The position numbers and the translations under genes were made by a program. A stretch of 64,000 nucleotides of DNA from Companilactobacillus jidongensis (lineage in GTDB: Bacteria > Bacillota > Bacilli > Lactobacillales > Lactobacillaceae): contig NZ_RHOP01000012.1 in the NCBI RefSeq assembly GCF_003946575.1, positions 1 through 64,000 of the forward strand, in the 5' to 3' direction. Positions 1-7,255 of the stretch are shown piece after piece (within the stretch, counting starts at the first letter, position 1; each line of letters opens with the position of its first letter). The notes below the pieces were generated by a model, which saw only the letters and a list, made by a program, of their open reading frames with translations, was not told the origin of the DNA and made no database searches.

Positions 1-78
1 CGAACACAGAAGTTAAGCTTCTTCACGCCGAAAGTAGTTGGTGGGAAACTACCCGCGAGGATAGGAAGCTGCCACGCT
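1..78 (+). rRNA. rrf: 5S ribosomal RNA, 3' part
   Basis: The window opens inside a 5S rRNA gene. The stretch beginning CGAACACAGAAGTTAAGC and ending near GCTGCCACGC is the conserved loop B/C region through the 3' strand. The 5' end lies outside the window. It leads straight into the tRNA cluster, as in a lactobacillar rrn operon. Confidence 0.93.
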
Positions 79-90
79 GTTCATCATTAT

Positions 91-163
91 GGAGGATTAG
101 CTCAGCTGGGAGAGCATCTGCCTTACAAGCAGGAGGTCACAGGTTCGATCCCTGTATCCTCCA
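91..163 (+). tRNA. tRNA-Val(TAC)
   Basis: A complete cloverleaf with acceptor GGAGGAT/ATCCTCC, anticodon loop CTTACAA and T-loop GTTCGATC. No CCA is encoded beyond the discriminator A plus chance bases. First tRNA after the 5S gene. Confidence 0.95.
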
Positions 164-168
164 TCCAT

Positions 169-241
169 GAGTCGTTAGCTCAGCTGGTAGAGCATCTGAC
201 TTTTAATCAGAGGGTCGACGGTTCGAACCCGTCACGACTCA
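169..241 (+). tRNA. tRNA-Lys(TTT)
   Basis: Acceptor GAGTCGT/ACGACTC, anticodon loop CTTTTAA, T-arm GACGG-TTCGAAC-CCGTC, discriminator A. Confidence 0.95.
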
Positions 242-266
242 TTTGCAACAAAGATACACACACCAT

Positions 267-349
267 GCGGGTGTGGCGGAATTGGCAGACGCGCTAGATT
301 TAGGTTCTAGTGTCCTATGGACATGAAGGTTCAAGTCCTTTCACCCGTA
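267..349 (+). tRNA. tRNA-Leu(TAG)
   Basis: A class II tRNA with a long variable arm. Acceptor GCGGGTG/CACCCGT, anticodon loop TTTAGGT, discriminator A. Confidence 0.94.
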
Positions 350-415
350 TACCAATATTGTTGTTGCAATATTGAGAAGTTTCAATTAAAATCGAATAAG
401 CATAATTCATTTTAT

Positions 416-488
416 GCCGACTTAGCTCAGTTGGCAGAGCATCTGTCTTGTAAACAGGGGGTCGGAGGTTCGAATCCTCTAGTCGGCA
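416..488 (+). tRNA. tRNA-Thr(TGT)
   Basis: Acceptor GCCGACT/AGTCGGC, anticodon loop CTTGTAA, canonical T-arm. Confidence 0.95.
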
Positions 489-493
489 TTAAT

Positions 494-565
494 GCGGAAG
501 TAGTTCAGTGGTAGAACATCACCTTGCCATGGTGGGGGTCGCGGGTTCGAATCCCGTCTTCCGCT
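494..565 (+). tRNA. tRNA-Gly(GCC)
   Basis: Acceptor GCGGAAG/CTTCCGC, anticodon loop TTGCCAT. The discriminator T is normal for glycine. Confidence 0.94.
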
Positions 566-579
566 TTCATTATAGTAAC

Positions 580-665
580 GCCGGGGTGGCGGAACTGGCA
601 GACGCACAGGACTTAAAATCCTGCGGTAAGTGATTACCGTACCGGTTCGATTCCGGTCCTCGGCA
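580..665 (+). tRNA. tRNA-Leu(TAA)
   Basis: Class II tRNA. Acceptor GCCGGGG/CCTCGGC, anticodon loop CTTAAAA, long variable arm (GGTAAGTGATTACC). Confidence 0.94.
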
Positions 666-678
666 CTATAATGAATAT

Positions 679-752
679 GCACCCATAGCGCAATTGGATA
701 GAGTGTCTGACTACGAATCAGAAGGTTGTAGGTTCGACTCCTACTGGGTGCA
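679..752 (+). tRNA. tRNA-Arg(ACG)
   Basis: Acceptor GCACCCA/TGGGTGC, anticodon loop CTACGAA. The A34 is expected to be edited to inosine (family knowledge). Confidence 0.94.
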
Positions 753-763
753 TTGCTTTATTT

Positions 764-837
764 CGGGAAGTGGCTCAGCTTGGTAGAGCACCTGGTTTGG
801 GACCAGGGGGTCGCAGGTTCGAATCCTGTCTTCCCGA
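764..837 (+). tRNA. tRNA-Pro(TGG)
   Basis: Acceptor CGGGAAG/CTTCCCG, anticodon loop TTTGGGA, canonical T-arm. Confidence 0.95.
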
Positions 838-870
838 TAGCAGCATAATGTTGCAAGTTTCGTTTTTTTT

Positions 871-944
871 GGCGGTGTAGCTCAGCTGGCTAGAGCGTCC
901 GGTTCATACCCGGGAGGTCGGGGGTTCGATCCCCTTCGCCGCTA
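871..944 (+). tRNA. tRNA-Met(CAT), elongator
   Basis: Acceptor GGCGGTG/CGCCGCT, anticodon loop TTCATAC. Among the CAT tRNAs here, this start and the CCGGTTCATACCCGG arm match the elongator methionine tRNA of Bacilli as I recall it. The initiator type is found separately at 1062 and 1782. Confidence 0.82.
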
Positions 945-952
945 TTTATTCC

Positions 953-1026
953 GGACCTTTAGCTCAGTTGGTCAGAGCAGGCGGCTCATAACCGCTCGGT
1001 CGTAGGTTCGAGTCCTACAGGGTCCA
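953..1026 (+). tRNA. tRNA-Ile2(CAT, lysidine type)
   Basis: Acceptor GGACCTT/AGGGTCC, anticodon loop CTCATAA. This resembles the Firmicute tRNA-Ile whose C34 is changed to lysidine by TilS to read AUA. The call rests on recalled similarity; Met is the alternative. Confidence 0.75.
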
Positions 1027-1061
1027 TCGCATGGAATAAAGCCTATTTTTTATATTATTAT

Positions 1062-1135
<74 letters not shown>

Positions 1136-1151
1136 TTGTATTAAATTGCAT

Positions 1152-1225
1152 GGTTCCTTGGTCTAGTTGGTTAGGACGCCTGCCTGTCACGCAGGAGATC
1201 GCGGGTTCGATTCCCGCAGGGACCG
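1152..1225 (+). tRNA. tRNA-Asp(GTC), copy 1
   Basis: Acceptor GGTTCCT/AGGGACC, anticodon loop CTGTCAC, discriminator G. Repeated identically at 1880-1953, again directly after an fMet gene. Confidence 0.94.
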
Positions 1226-1272
1226 TTAATATGATATCGCCTTATCATATTAATCTTTAAGAGGCTTTAAAT

Positions 1273-1343
1273 GCGGGTGTAGTTTAGTGGTAAAACCACA
1301 GCCTTCCAAGCTGTTGTCGCGAGTTCGATTCTCGTCACCCGCT
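1273..1343 (+). tRNA. tRNA-Gly(TCC)
   Basis: Acceptor GCGGGTG/CACCCGC, anticodon loop CTTCCAA, discriminator T. Confidence 0.94.
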
Positions 1344-1357
1344 TTGCCGCTTGTTAT

Positions 1358-1432
<75 letters not shown>

Positions 1433-1440
1433 CTATGTCT

Positions 1441-1528
1441 GGAGAAGTACTCAAGTGGCTGAAGAGGCGCCCCTGCTAAGGGTGTAGGTCGTTTACGCGG
1501 CGCGAGGGTTCAAATCCCTCCTTCTCCG
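1441..1528 (+). tRNA. tRNA-Ser(GCT)
   Basis: Class II tRNA with acceptor GGAGAAG/CTTCTCC, anticodon loop CTGCTAA and the discriminator G usual for serine. Confidence 0.94.
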
Positions 1529-1536
1529 TTTTTTAT

Positions 1537-1608
1537 GACCCGTTGGTCAAGTGGTTAAGACACCGCCCTTTCACGGCGGTAACATGGGTTCAAATCCCGT
1601 ACGGGTCA
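1537..1608 (+). tRNA. tRNA-Glu(TTC)
   Basis: Acceptor GACCCGT/ACGGGTC, anticodon loop CTTTCAC. Confidence 0.94.
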
Positions 1609-1658
1609 TTGATGCTTATGCATCGTTACAGTTTCATAAGTTTTACTTTTTAAGCAAT

Positions 1659-1748
1659 GGAGGATTACCCAAGTCCGGCTTAAGGGAACGGTCTTGAAAA
1701 CCGTCAGGTCGTGAAAACGGCGCGTGGGTTCGAATCCCACATCCTCCT
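1659..1748 (+). tRNA. tRNA-Ser(TGA)
   Basis: Class II tRNA. Acceptor GGAGGAT/ATCCTCC, anticodon loop CTTGAAA, long variable arm. The base after the acceptor stem is T, where the serine tRNA at 1441 has G. Confidence 0.92.
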
Positions 1749-1781
1749 TAACTAGAAGATTCATAGTTTTATTTTTATTAT

Positions 1782-1855
<74 letters not shown>

Positions 1856-1879
1856 TTAGCTTCGTTATAATTACTTTTT

Positions 1880-1953
1880 GGTTCCTTGGTCTAGTTGGTT
1901 AGGACGCCTGCCTGTCACGCAGGAGATCGCGGGTTCGATTCCCGCAGGGACCG
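1880..1953 (+). tRNA. tRNA-Asp(GTC), copy 2
   Basis: Identical to the Asp tRNA at 1152-1225. Confidence 0.94.
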
Positions 1954-1958
1954 TTAAT

Positions 1959-2031
1959 GGCTCGGTAGCTCAGTTGGTAGAGCAATGGATTGAAGCTCCA
2001 TGTGTCGGCGGTTCGATTCCGTCCCGCGCCA
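1959..2031 (+). tRNA. tRNA-Phe(GAA)
   Basis: Anticodon stem ATGGA/TCCAT with loop TTGAAGC. The acceptor strands GGCTCGG and CCGCGCC leave a T4-C69 mismatch (C at 2027) where related Phe tRNAs, as recalled, have A69. Confidence 0.92.
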
Positions 2032-2036
2032 TTTTT

Positions 2037-2119
2037 GGAGGGGTAGCGAAGTCTGGCTAAACGCGGCGGACTGTAAATCCGCTCCTTCGGGTTCGGTGGT
2101 TCGAATCCACTCCCCTCCA
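2037..2119 (+). tRNA. tRNA-Tyr(GTA)
   Basis: Class II tRNA. Acceptor GGAGGGG/CCCCTCC, anticodon loop CTGTAAA. Confidence 0.94.
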
Positions 2120-2125
2120 TAGTTT

Positions 2126-2196
2126 AGGGATATAGTTTAAAGGTAGAACTACGGTCTCCAAAACCGTCAGTGTGGGTTCAATTCCTACTATCCCTG
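2126..2196 (+). tRNA. tRNA-Trp(CCA)
   Basis: Acceptor AGGGATA/TATCCCT, anticodon loop CTCCAAA, discriminator G. Confidence 0.94.
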
Positions 2197-2214
2197 TTTC
2201 TACCTTTTTATCAT

Positions 2215-2288
2215 GGCGGTATTGGTGAAGTGGTTAACACATCGGTTTGTGGTACCGACACACGTGGGTTCGATTCCCACATACCGCC
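2215..2288 (+). tRNA. tRNA-His(GTG)
   Basis: An eight-pair acceptor (GGCGGTAT/ATACCGCC), i.e. with the extra G-1:C73 pair typical of histidine, and anticodon loop TTTGTGG. Confidence 0.94.
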
Positions 2289-2294
2289 CTTCAA

Positions 2295-2366
2295 TGGGTT
2301 ATAGCCAAGCGGTAAGGCAATGGACTTTGACTCCATCATGCGCTGGTTCGAATCCAGCTAACCCAA
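2295..2366 (+). tRNA. tRNA-Gln(TTG)
   Basis: Acceptor TGGGTTA/TAACCCA, anticodon loop CTTTGAC. Confidence 0.94.
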
Positions 2367-2384
2367 TTGTTACAATATCAATAT

Positions 2385-2455
<71 letters not shown>

Positions 2456-2483
2456 TTGGGTTATGCCTAAGTATTAATAACAT

Positions 2484-2567
2484 GCCGGTGTGGCGGAATT
2501 GGCAGACGCGCAGGATTCAAAATCCTGTTCCCACTAGGGAGTATCGGTTCGACCCCGATCACCGGTA
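2484..2567 (+). tRNA. tRNA-Leu(CAA), prophage integration site
   Basis: Class II tRNA with acceptor GCCGGTG/CACCGGT and anticodon loop TTCAAAA. Last gene of the cluster. Its T-arm and acceptor 3' strand coincide with the phage attachment core, so integration leaves the tRNA sequence intact. Confidence 0.94.
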
Positions 2568-2568
2568 T
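2552..2568 (+). repeat. attL core
   Basis: ACCCCGATCACCGGTAT, the end of tRNA-Leu(CAA). The same 17 bases occur at 40506-40522 and the sequences diverge immediately outside the repeat on both sides. Confidence 0.9.
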
Positions 2569-2607
2569 AATGAGGTTTATCTAACCTCAACTTCACAAAG
2601 TCGATAT

Positions 2608-2646
2608 AGTCAGTAATATTGTTAAATCAACGTTACTGGCTTTTTT
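2608..2646 (+). terminator. Terminator just inside attL
   Basis: Stem AGTCAGTAA/TTACTGGCT followed by TTTTTT. It is phage DNA but sits where the tRNA operon now ends. The likely original host terminator is beyond attR at 40557. Confidence 0.8.
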
Positions 2647-2682
2647 ATTGTCCTTCGACCTTTAACCAACCTCACAAAGTGT

Positions 2683-2728
2683 TGGCACATTTTAGCACAT
2701 TTTCGATGTTTGGCACATCGCTGGCACA
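2683..2728 (+). repeat. Putative integrase arm sites, left (TGGCACA x3)
   Basis: TGGCACA occurs at 2683, 2711 and 2722, between the attL core and the integrase gene. Two more copies lie beside attR (40451, 40462). Repeats of this kind next to att cores are usual arm-type binding sites for tyrosine integrases; binding here is inferred. Confidence 0.55.
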
Positions 2729-2808
2729 CTTTTGGTTTACCCCGTGTGAGAACAGAATTTTTTGTGGTTAATCTTTAGATTCTATTTTTACTATATTTAA
2801 ATAAAATC

Positions 2809-3948
2809 TTATAGATCATTTAACGCCTTAATTGCCTTGGAATCTTCCTTCTCACGGTAGTTATTTAGTAAGTGGACATATACCCGTGACGTTATACCAA
2901 CGTTAGAATGTCCTAGACGTTGAGAAACGTATTCTAAGGTCAATCCTCGTCCAATGAGTATAGAAGCATGTGTATGTCTTAAACCATGGAATCCAATCAA
3001 ATTCTTAGCTTTGATCTTGTCTGATAGTAGGTAACTACGTAGCTTTTTATTAGCTGCAGTATCGGACGGGACGTAGTGTTGATAATTCATGAACACCAGA
3101 TTCAGTTTATTCTTGAATCCTTGTTTGAGAAATAATGCTTTTTGTTCTATCTTTAACTTATGTAACTGTGTTGCTAACTCTGGTGATATGGTTATAGATC
3201 GAACCGAGCTTTCCGTCTTAGTGGGTAGGAAGCCGGTTCTTTTTTTGTAATCATATGTTTTGTTGATGTCGATGATATTTTTATCTAGATCCACGCAATC
3301 CCAGGTCATACCGACTATTTCGGCATAGCGAGCACCAGTTCCAAGGGCGAAGAGTATCTCATATGCTGATACGTTAAATATAGATGCATTGGCAAGTGCC
3401 ATAGCTTTTAGATGTTGAGTCTCATCATACTGCAGGTATTTGAGCTCCTTAGATTTTCCTTTCTTCTTAGAAGTTATGACAACATTCCTAGTGAAGTTAG
3501 AATTTATTAGTTTCTGATCAATGGCATCATTTAAACATGAGTTAATGTATCCATTTAATCTATAAATACTATCTTTCACGTGGGTTAGGGAATAGGTATC
3601 AATCATTCGTTGATAGTCCATCCTGGTCATATCTTTTAATAACTTATTTCCAAAGAAAGTTTTGATAAACAAATGAGCATTCTTATACTTGTTATCAGTA
3701 GATTCACTATATCTATCGATTTTATAAGTATTCATCCACTCCTTAAAGAATCCTTCGAAAGTAATGTGTTCGGCTTTTTGTAAGTTTGAGTTTCCTTTAC
3801 GGATCTCTAATCTTGCTGCAGCATTAATTGCATCTACTTTACGTTTGAAGTCTGTTCTTTGAATAGACTGCTTTTTCTTATGCTCATCGTAGTAAAAGAT
3901 ACGGAAACCATATAGTCTAGTTGCTTTATTTTGAAATATTTGAGCCAT
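2809..3948 (-). CDS. int: Phage tyrosine integrase
   Basis: A 379-residue site-specific recombinase that integrates and excises the prophage at tRNA-Leu. The N-terminal part holds an AP2-like arm-binding region (about 1-55) and a SAM-like core-binding domain (about 60-160). The catalytic set is visible: R207 (GARYAE), K244, H321/R324 (HGLRHTHAS), H347 (LGHSN) and nucleophile Y357 (SRVYVH). The ATG at 3948 follows AAGGAGGT. It lies next to attL and points toward it, the usual arrangement. The length is normal for the Lactobacillus/Lactococcus phage family. Confidence 0.97.
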   Translation of the reverse strand: MAQIFQNKATRLYGFRIFYYDEHKKKQSIQRTDFKRKVDAINAAARLEIRKGNSNLQKAEHITFEGFFKEWMNTYKIDRYSESTDNKYKNAHLFIKTFFGNKLLKDMTRMDYQRMIDTYSLTHVKDSIYRLNGYINSCLNDAIDQKLINSNFTRNVVITSKKKGKSKELKYLQYDETQHLKAMALANASIFNVSAYEILFALGTGARYAEIVGMTWDCVDLDKNIIDINKTYDYKKRTGFLPTKTESSVRSITISPELATQLHKLKIEQKALFLKQGFKNKLNLVFMNYQHYVPSDTAANKKLRSYLLSDKIKAKNLIGFHGLRHTHASILIGRGLTLEYVSQRLGHSNVGITSRVYVHLLNNYREKEDSKAIKALNDL

Positions 3949-4088
3949 TTAATATACCTCCTTGATAGTTTTTAGTTGCTACAAACATGTAAATCACCTC
4001 CTTTCAGTGAAATAGGGTAAAAATAAATAAGCCTACGAATTTTGAGACTTATTGTAGTATTTAATTTAATACATCTTTTAAATATAAA

Positions 4089-4883
4089 TTACTTCTGTGT
4101 AGCGGTAAATTGAAAACCTATGCGATTTAGTTTTCTTTGCCATAGAAATTCAAAGTCAGGATTATACTCTATTGGTAATTTATACCACCTGATTAATGAT
4201 GTTATTGTTTCATGAACTATTTGTCTCATTATGGCATTCTCAATATGTTCAGGACTTTTTGGCGATTCGTCAGGTGTACCAAACAAAAATAGCGATGCTT
4301 CTTTACTCATTTTATCGTATTGCCAACCAATTTTTCCCCTTTGTAACTTTGAATAAACATTATCAATTTTAGGATCAAAATGAGCGCCGCCATCTTGATT
4401 GGCCATTATTCTAATTACTTCTTTTCGAGTTATTTGAGTATTTGCAATTGTTATGACATTGCCATTTAGCCAATTATCAAAAGGAATCATTCTTTTGGGA
4501 TGTTCCTTAGTTGGATGAAAGAGAAAGGTATAGAGGTACTTTTTTTTACTTCTAATTCTAAAGGAAGCTGTAAAGATATTTCCGTAATATACATCATTAT
4601 CATTTTTATTATTGGAATAGGAATCCATTTTGATGTATTCTTTATCACCAATTTGTTTTAATAAGCTATGTGAAAATTTTGTATCATAGTATAATGATCT
4701 TAAAATTACTGATGACCTTTTAATCTTTTTTAATTCCCCATGATCATATCTGTCAGCATCATCGATTAAATCTTCAATATATTCAGTAAGTTGGTCTTTA
4801 GCTTCGCTTGGTAATCTATCAATACGTGTTTTGTTTTTATTCTTTTTATTAGAGGTGATAACTATGACTCCTTCCAACGACAT
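4089..4883 (-). CDS. Prophage moron, family of unknown function
   Basis: About 264 residues in the lysogeny block between integrase and repressor. Conserved-looking motifs are YYDTKFSHSLLKQIG and NQDGGAHFDPKID; I recall a widespread bacterial family with LLHDT..SHSLL and NQDGGAHVDP, without a known function. Start uncertain: the frame stays open to 4973, the ATG at 4883 has a poor ribosome site, and a good site (GGAAGGAG, 4875-4868) has no standard start after it. The 5' part overlaps the + gene at 4864. A role in superinfection immunity is only a guess from position. Confidence 0.7.
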   Translation of the reverse strand: MSLEGVIVITSNKKNKNKTRIDRLPSEAKDQLTEYIEDLIDDADRYDHGELKKIKRSSVILRSLYYDTKFSHSLLKQIGDKEYIKMDSYSNNKNDNDVYYGNIFTASFRIRSKKKYLYTFLFHPTKEHPKRMIPFDNWLNGNVITIANTQITRKEVIRIMANQDGGAHFDPKIDNVYSKLQRGKIGWQYDKMSKEASLFLFGTPDESPKSPEHIENAIMRQIVHETITSLIRWYKLPIEYNPDFEFLWQRKLNRIGFQFTATQK

Positions 4884-5100
4884 ATTTCCAATAAGTAATA
4901 GTAATGATGTATTTGATATTGCAGATACAGAGGGGATGTATTCGCAATATGATGATAAACCCAATATAACCAAAGAATTATTAGTTCATTTATTGCAAGG
5001 GGATCCAGTTGTTGATTTATCTGATGGTGAGTATATTCATTGGCTTCAATTGGACAGTGGTGCATTAAAATATTTAAGAAGTAATAATATTATCTCTTAA
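4864..5100 (+). CDS. Small acidic prophage protein, unknown
   Basis: A 78-residue acidic protein (MTPSNDIF start, SNNIIS end) read opposite to the lysogeny block. Support: ATG preceded by AGAGGTG at good spacing, and a rho-independent terminator right after the stop, which makes it a monocistronic unit as typical of morons. It overlaps the 5' end of the leftward gene by about 20 bases or more, so the two may interfere. No family recognised. Confidence 0.55.
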   Translation: MTPSNDIFPISNSNDVFDIADTEGMYSQYDDKPNITKELLVHLLQGDPVVDLSDGEYIHWLQLDSGALKYLRSNNIIS

Positions 5101-5114
5101 TAGTAAATTAATCT

Positions 5115-5144
5115 TTGCTCTGTACATTAGTACAGGGCTTTTTT
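5115..5144 (+). terminator. Terminator after the small + gene
   Basis: Hairpin CTGTAC-ATTA-GTACAG extended to GCTCTGTAC, followed by TTTTTT on the + strand. Confidence 0.75.
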
Positions 5145-5158
5145 ATTTGTGCAAACCA

Positions 5159-5866
5159 TCAAAGTGCAGTTAAGAATCCAAACATAAATGAAATTCCAAA
5201 TATAGCAGCAGATGCAATCCAGATAGCCATACCAGCACCCTTATGAGATGGAAATGCATTTTGAATAACTATACCCAAGATAAATGAAACGAACTGTAGC
5301 CAGCTAAATGCAGGAATTATAGATACTGCAAATACTACCCAGCCGACTGCTACCAGAGCTATCCAAGCAGATGAATTAGGATTGATTTTCTCCTGATCAT
5401 CTATGGAGTTATCGTTATTTGTTACTGAAGATGAGTTATTGGAAGATGGATGATTTTGCTCAGCACCACAGTAGGGGCAAAATACAACGTTCTTATCTAT
5501 CTTTTTACCACATTTGTAGCAGAATACTTTTTCACTTGATTCGTTATTATTGGAATCAGTTTCGACTGGTTCAGGTTTAATACTCTTCTTAAGAATGGTA
5601 CTAATATTATTCATATCATCGTTTAAGGATTGATCACTGAATGGTACGGACACACTTTGATTATCTGTCGATATTATTTTTAGATACCCGTCTGTTTCGT
5701 CAGCATCCTTATAACTAACTGATTTTATTTTGTCTAAAGAAATATCTTGTCTTTTTTCAGGACCGTATTCAATAACTGAATCCATTCCGAATCTTTCAAT
5801 TATTGCATAGCCATCAGTTAGTGTGATTGATGAATCATATGGCTTTTTAATTTCAACTTTTACCAT
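5159..5866 (-). CDS. Zinc-ribbon membrane protein of the lysogeny block
   Basis: 235 residues in three parts. Residues about 1-95 are beta-rich and may be PH-like. Residues about 114-135 form a four-cysteine zinc ribbon (CYKCGKK...CPYCG). After a Ser/Asn-rich linker come two hydrophobic segments (about 168-200 and 210-233), so the C-terminus is in the membrane. Start ATG with AAGGGG upstream. Its place beside the CI gene fits a lysogenic-conversion or superinfection-exclusion protein, but no specific function is shown. Confidence 0.75.
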   Translation of the reverse strand: MVKVEIKKPYDSSITLTDGYAIIERFGMDSVIEYGPEKRQDISLDKIKSVSYKDADETDGYLKIISTDNQSVSVPFSDQSLNDDMNNISTILKKSIKPEPVETDSNNNESSEKVFCYKCGKKIDKNVVFCPYCGAEQNHPSSNNSSSVTNNDNSIDDQEKINPNSSAWIALVAVGWVVFAVSIIPAFSWLQFVSFILGIVIQNAFPSHKGAGMAIWIASAAIFGISFMFGFLTAL

Positions 5867-5928
5867 GTTATTCCCCTTATAACAGTGTATTCAGCTTTTT
5901 ATGTCATCGGTATCTGGACAATAGAAAT

Positions 5929-6117
5929 TTAATTGTGTACATGGAACTTTCGATCTAGTACTTGTGTGAATGCTATTAGATTGTATCCATATTGGATAGC
6001 ATCTTCACCCCAGTATTCACGTCCATTGAATCCTTTGATATGTCTCTTTGCAAAACATTCAGCAGAGGCTTCTAATAGAACACGCCGAAGATCAACTGTT
6101 CTTTTTTCTTTAGTCAT
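5929..6117 (-). CDS. Small prophage protein, unknown
   Basis: 62 residues, basic N-terminal half, ending KFHVHN. ATG at 6117 with GAGGTC at good spacing. It sits 22 bases after the repressor stop and is probably co-transcribed with it. No family recognised. Confidence 0.65.
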   Translation of the reverse strand: MTKEKRTVDLRRVLLEASAECFAKRHIKGFNGREYWGEDAIQYGYNLIAFTQVLDRKFHVHN

Positions 6118-6139
6118 AATAAGACCTCATTTGCATTTG

Positions 6140-6856
6140 TTAAATTTCAACCGTATAAACGACAACCTTACCAACAATTCGGACGTTGCCAAAATCTTCG
6201 TAGCGATAATTAATTGGTCTAAATGAAGAATCATAGGAGTCAGGACTGAAAGTCACTATCCGACTGTTGTCATCGAAGTAGAATCGTTTAACAGACATAT
6301 CACCACCATCTTGAAAGACGACAATATCGCCATCTCTAAGGTCATCGATTGTATGAAACTTCTTAATTGCTATTAGTGATTTATCAGGCAAAATTCGATT
6401 CATAGATTCACCATTAACGTGAGAGACGATTATATCTTGATCACCAGCGTATTTACCCATGATTACATCTGAAAGAGTAATTTGTTGAACGTCATCTTTT
6501 GTAAATGGATCAACTTCCATCAGCATCCCTGCAGAAATACCTGTATCAAAGTAATTATATGAATATGAACTTATTGAATCCGGATTGGTAGATAGCTTTT
6601 CTTTATGATCGCTACGTTTTCTTGATACATCAAATCCCATGAGCCATGCTTCACTGACATTTAGCGTTTTGGATAGTAAATATATTCTATCTTGATCAGG
6701 CGACTGCACACCATTAACATATTGAGACAAAGCACTCTTACCCATTTTTATGTTTAATTTGTGTTGATAGGGTAGTGACTTATTTAATATATCTACTTGT
6801 TTTAAATTACGTTCACTCATCAATTGCCTGAGCCTATTAGATGTATTATCTTTCAT
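6140..6856 (-). CDS. CI-type phage repressor, S24 peptidase
   Basis: A 238-residue repressor that keeps the prophage silent and is inactivated by RecA-stimulated self-cleavage (family knowledge). Residues about 5-75 are a Cro/CI helix-turn-helix. The C-terminal S24 domain shows an Ala-Gly cleavage site at 109-110, Ser151 in NGESMN and Lys190 in MSVKRF. Ribosome site AAAGGTGG. Divergent from the cro-like genes across a region with several GTTCA/TGAAC operator-like sites. Confidence 0.95.
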   Translation of the reverse strand: MKDNTSNRLRQLMSERNLKQVDILNKSLPYQHKLNIKMGKSALSQYVNGVQSPDQDRIYLLSKTLNVSEAWLMGFDVSRKRSDHKEKLSTNPDSISSYSYNYFDTGISAGMLMEVDPFTKDDVQQITLSDVIMGKYAGDQDIIVSHVNGESMNRILPDKSLIAIKKFHTIDDLRDGDIVVFQDGGDMSVKRFYFDDNSRIVTFSPDSYDSSFRPINYRYEDFGNVRIVGKVVVYTVEI

Positions 6857-6880
6857 AATTTAACCACCTTTATAGTGTAT

Positions 6881-6909
6881 ATAATAAATCATCATGAACT
6901 TTTGTTCAA
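6881..6909 (-). promoter_or_regulatory. Repressor promoter (leftward)
   Basis: Leftward -35 TTGAAC (6909-6904), 17-base spacer and -10 TATTAT (6886-6881). An operator-like TGAAC-TTTT-GTTCA (6895-6908) covers the -35, which suggests autoregulation. Confidence 0.7.
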
Positions 6910-6939
6910 TAAAAAGTTCATGAAATATGAATGTTTTCG

Positions 6940-6968
6940 TTGACAATATTTAATGAAGATATTATTAT
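6940..6968 (+). promoter_or_regulatory. Early (cro) promoter
   Basis: TTGACA (6940-6945), 17-base spacer, TATTAT (6963-6968). Operator-like sites GTTCATGAA (6916) and a 17-mer at 6980-6996 flank it. Confidence 0.75.
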
Positions 6969-6979
6969 TGAGATACAAA

Positions 6980-6996
6980 GTTCACGGTTCATGAAC
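6980..6996 (+). promoter_or_regulatory. Operator-like site upstream of cro copy 1
   Basis: GTTCACGGTTCATGAAC, an imperfect palindrome. Near-identical sites (GTTCACGAATCATGAAC) occur at 7223-7239 and 7466-7482, overlapping the 3' ends of the two cro copies. Confidence 0.6.
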
Positions 6997-7012
6997 ATAA
7001 AGAGGTGATTTT

Positions 7013-7237
7013 ATGAAATATGATTATTCAAGTCTTTCCGGGAAAATTGTTGAGAAGTATGGAACACAATACAATTTTTCAAGGGCAATGGGATTGTCGG
7101 AGAGAACAATCTCATTAAAGCTTAATGATCAAGTATCTTGGAAAGATACCGAAATTGTAAAAGCAGTAAACTTACTAAATCTAAATGTATCTGAAATACC
7201 AAAGTATTTTTTTAAGCAAAAGGTTCACGAATCATGA
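7013..7237 (+). CDS. Cro-like DNA-binding protein, copy 1
   Basis: 74 residues with a helix-turn-helix (about 18-45, NFSRAMGLSERTISLKLN), the type of small Cro/CI protein that opens early operons and opposes the repressor. Ribosome site AGAGGTGA. The last codons overlap an operator-like 17-mer. The next gene is an exact copy. Confidence 0.9.
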   Translation: MKYDYSSLSGKIVEKYGTQYNFSRAMGLSERTISLKLNDQVSWKDTEIVKAVNLLNLNVSEIPKYFFKQKVHES

Positions 7238-7239
7238 AC
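7223..7239 (+). promoter_or_regulatory. Operator-like site between the cro copies
   Basis: GTTCACGAATCATGAAC overlaps the stop of copy 1 and the leader of copy 2. Confidence 0.5.
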
Positions 7240-7255
7240 ATAAAGAGGTGATTTT

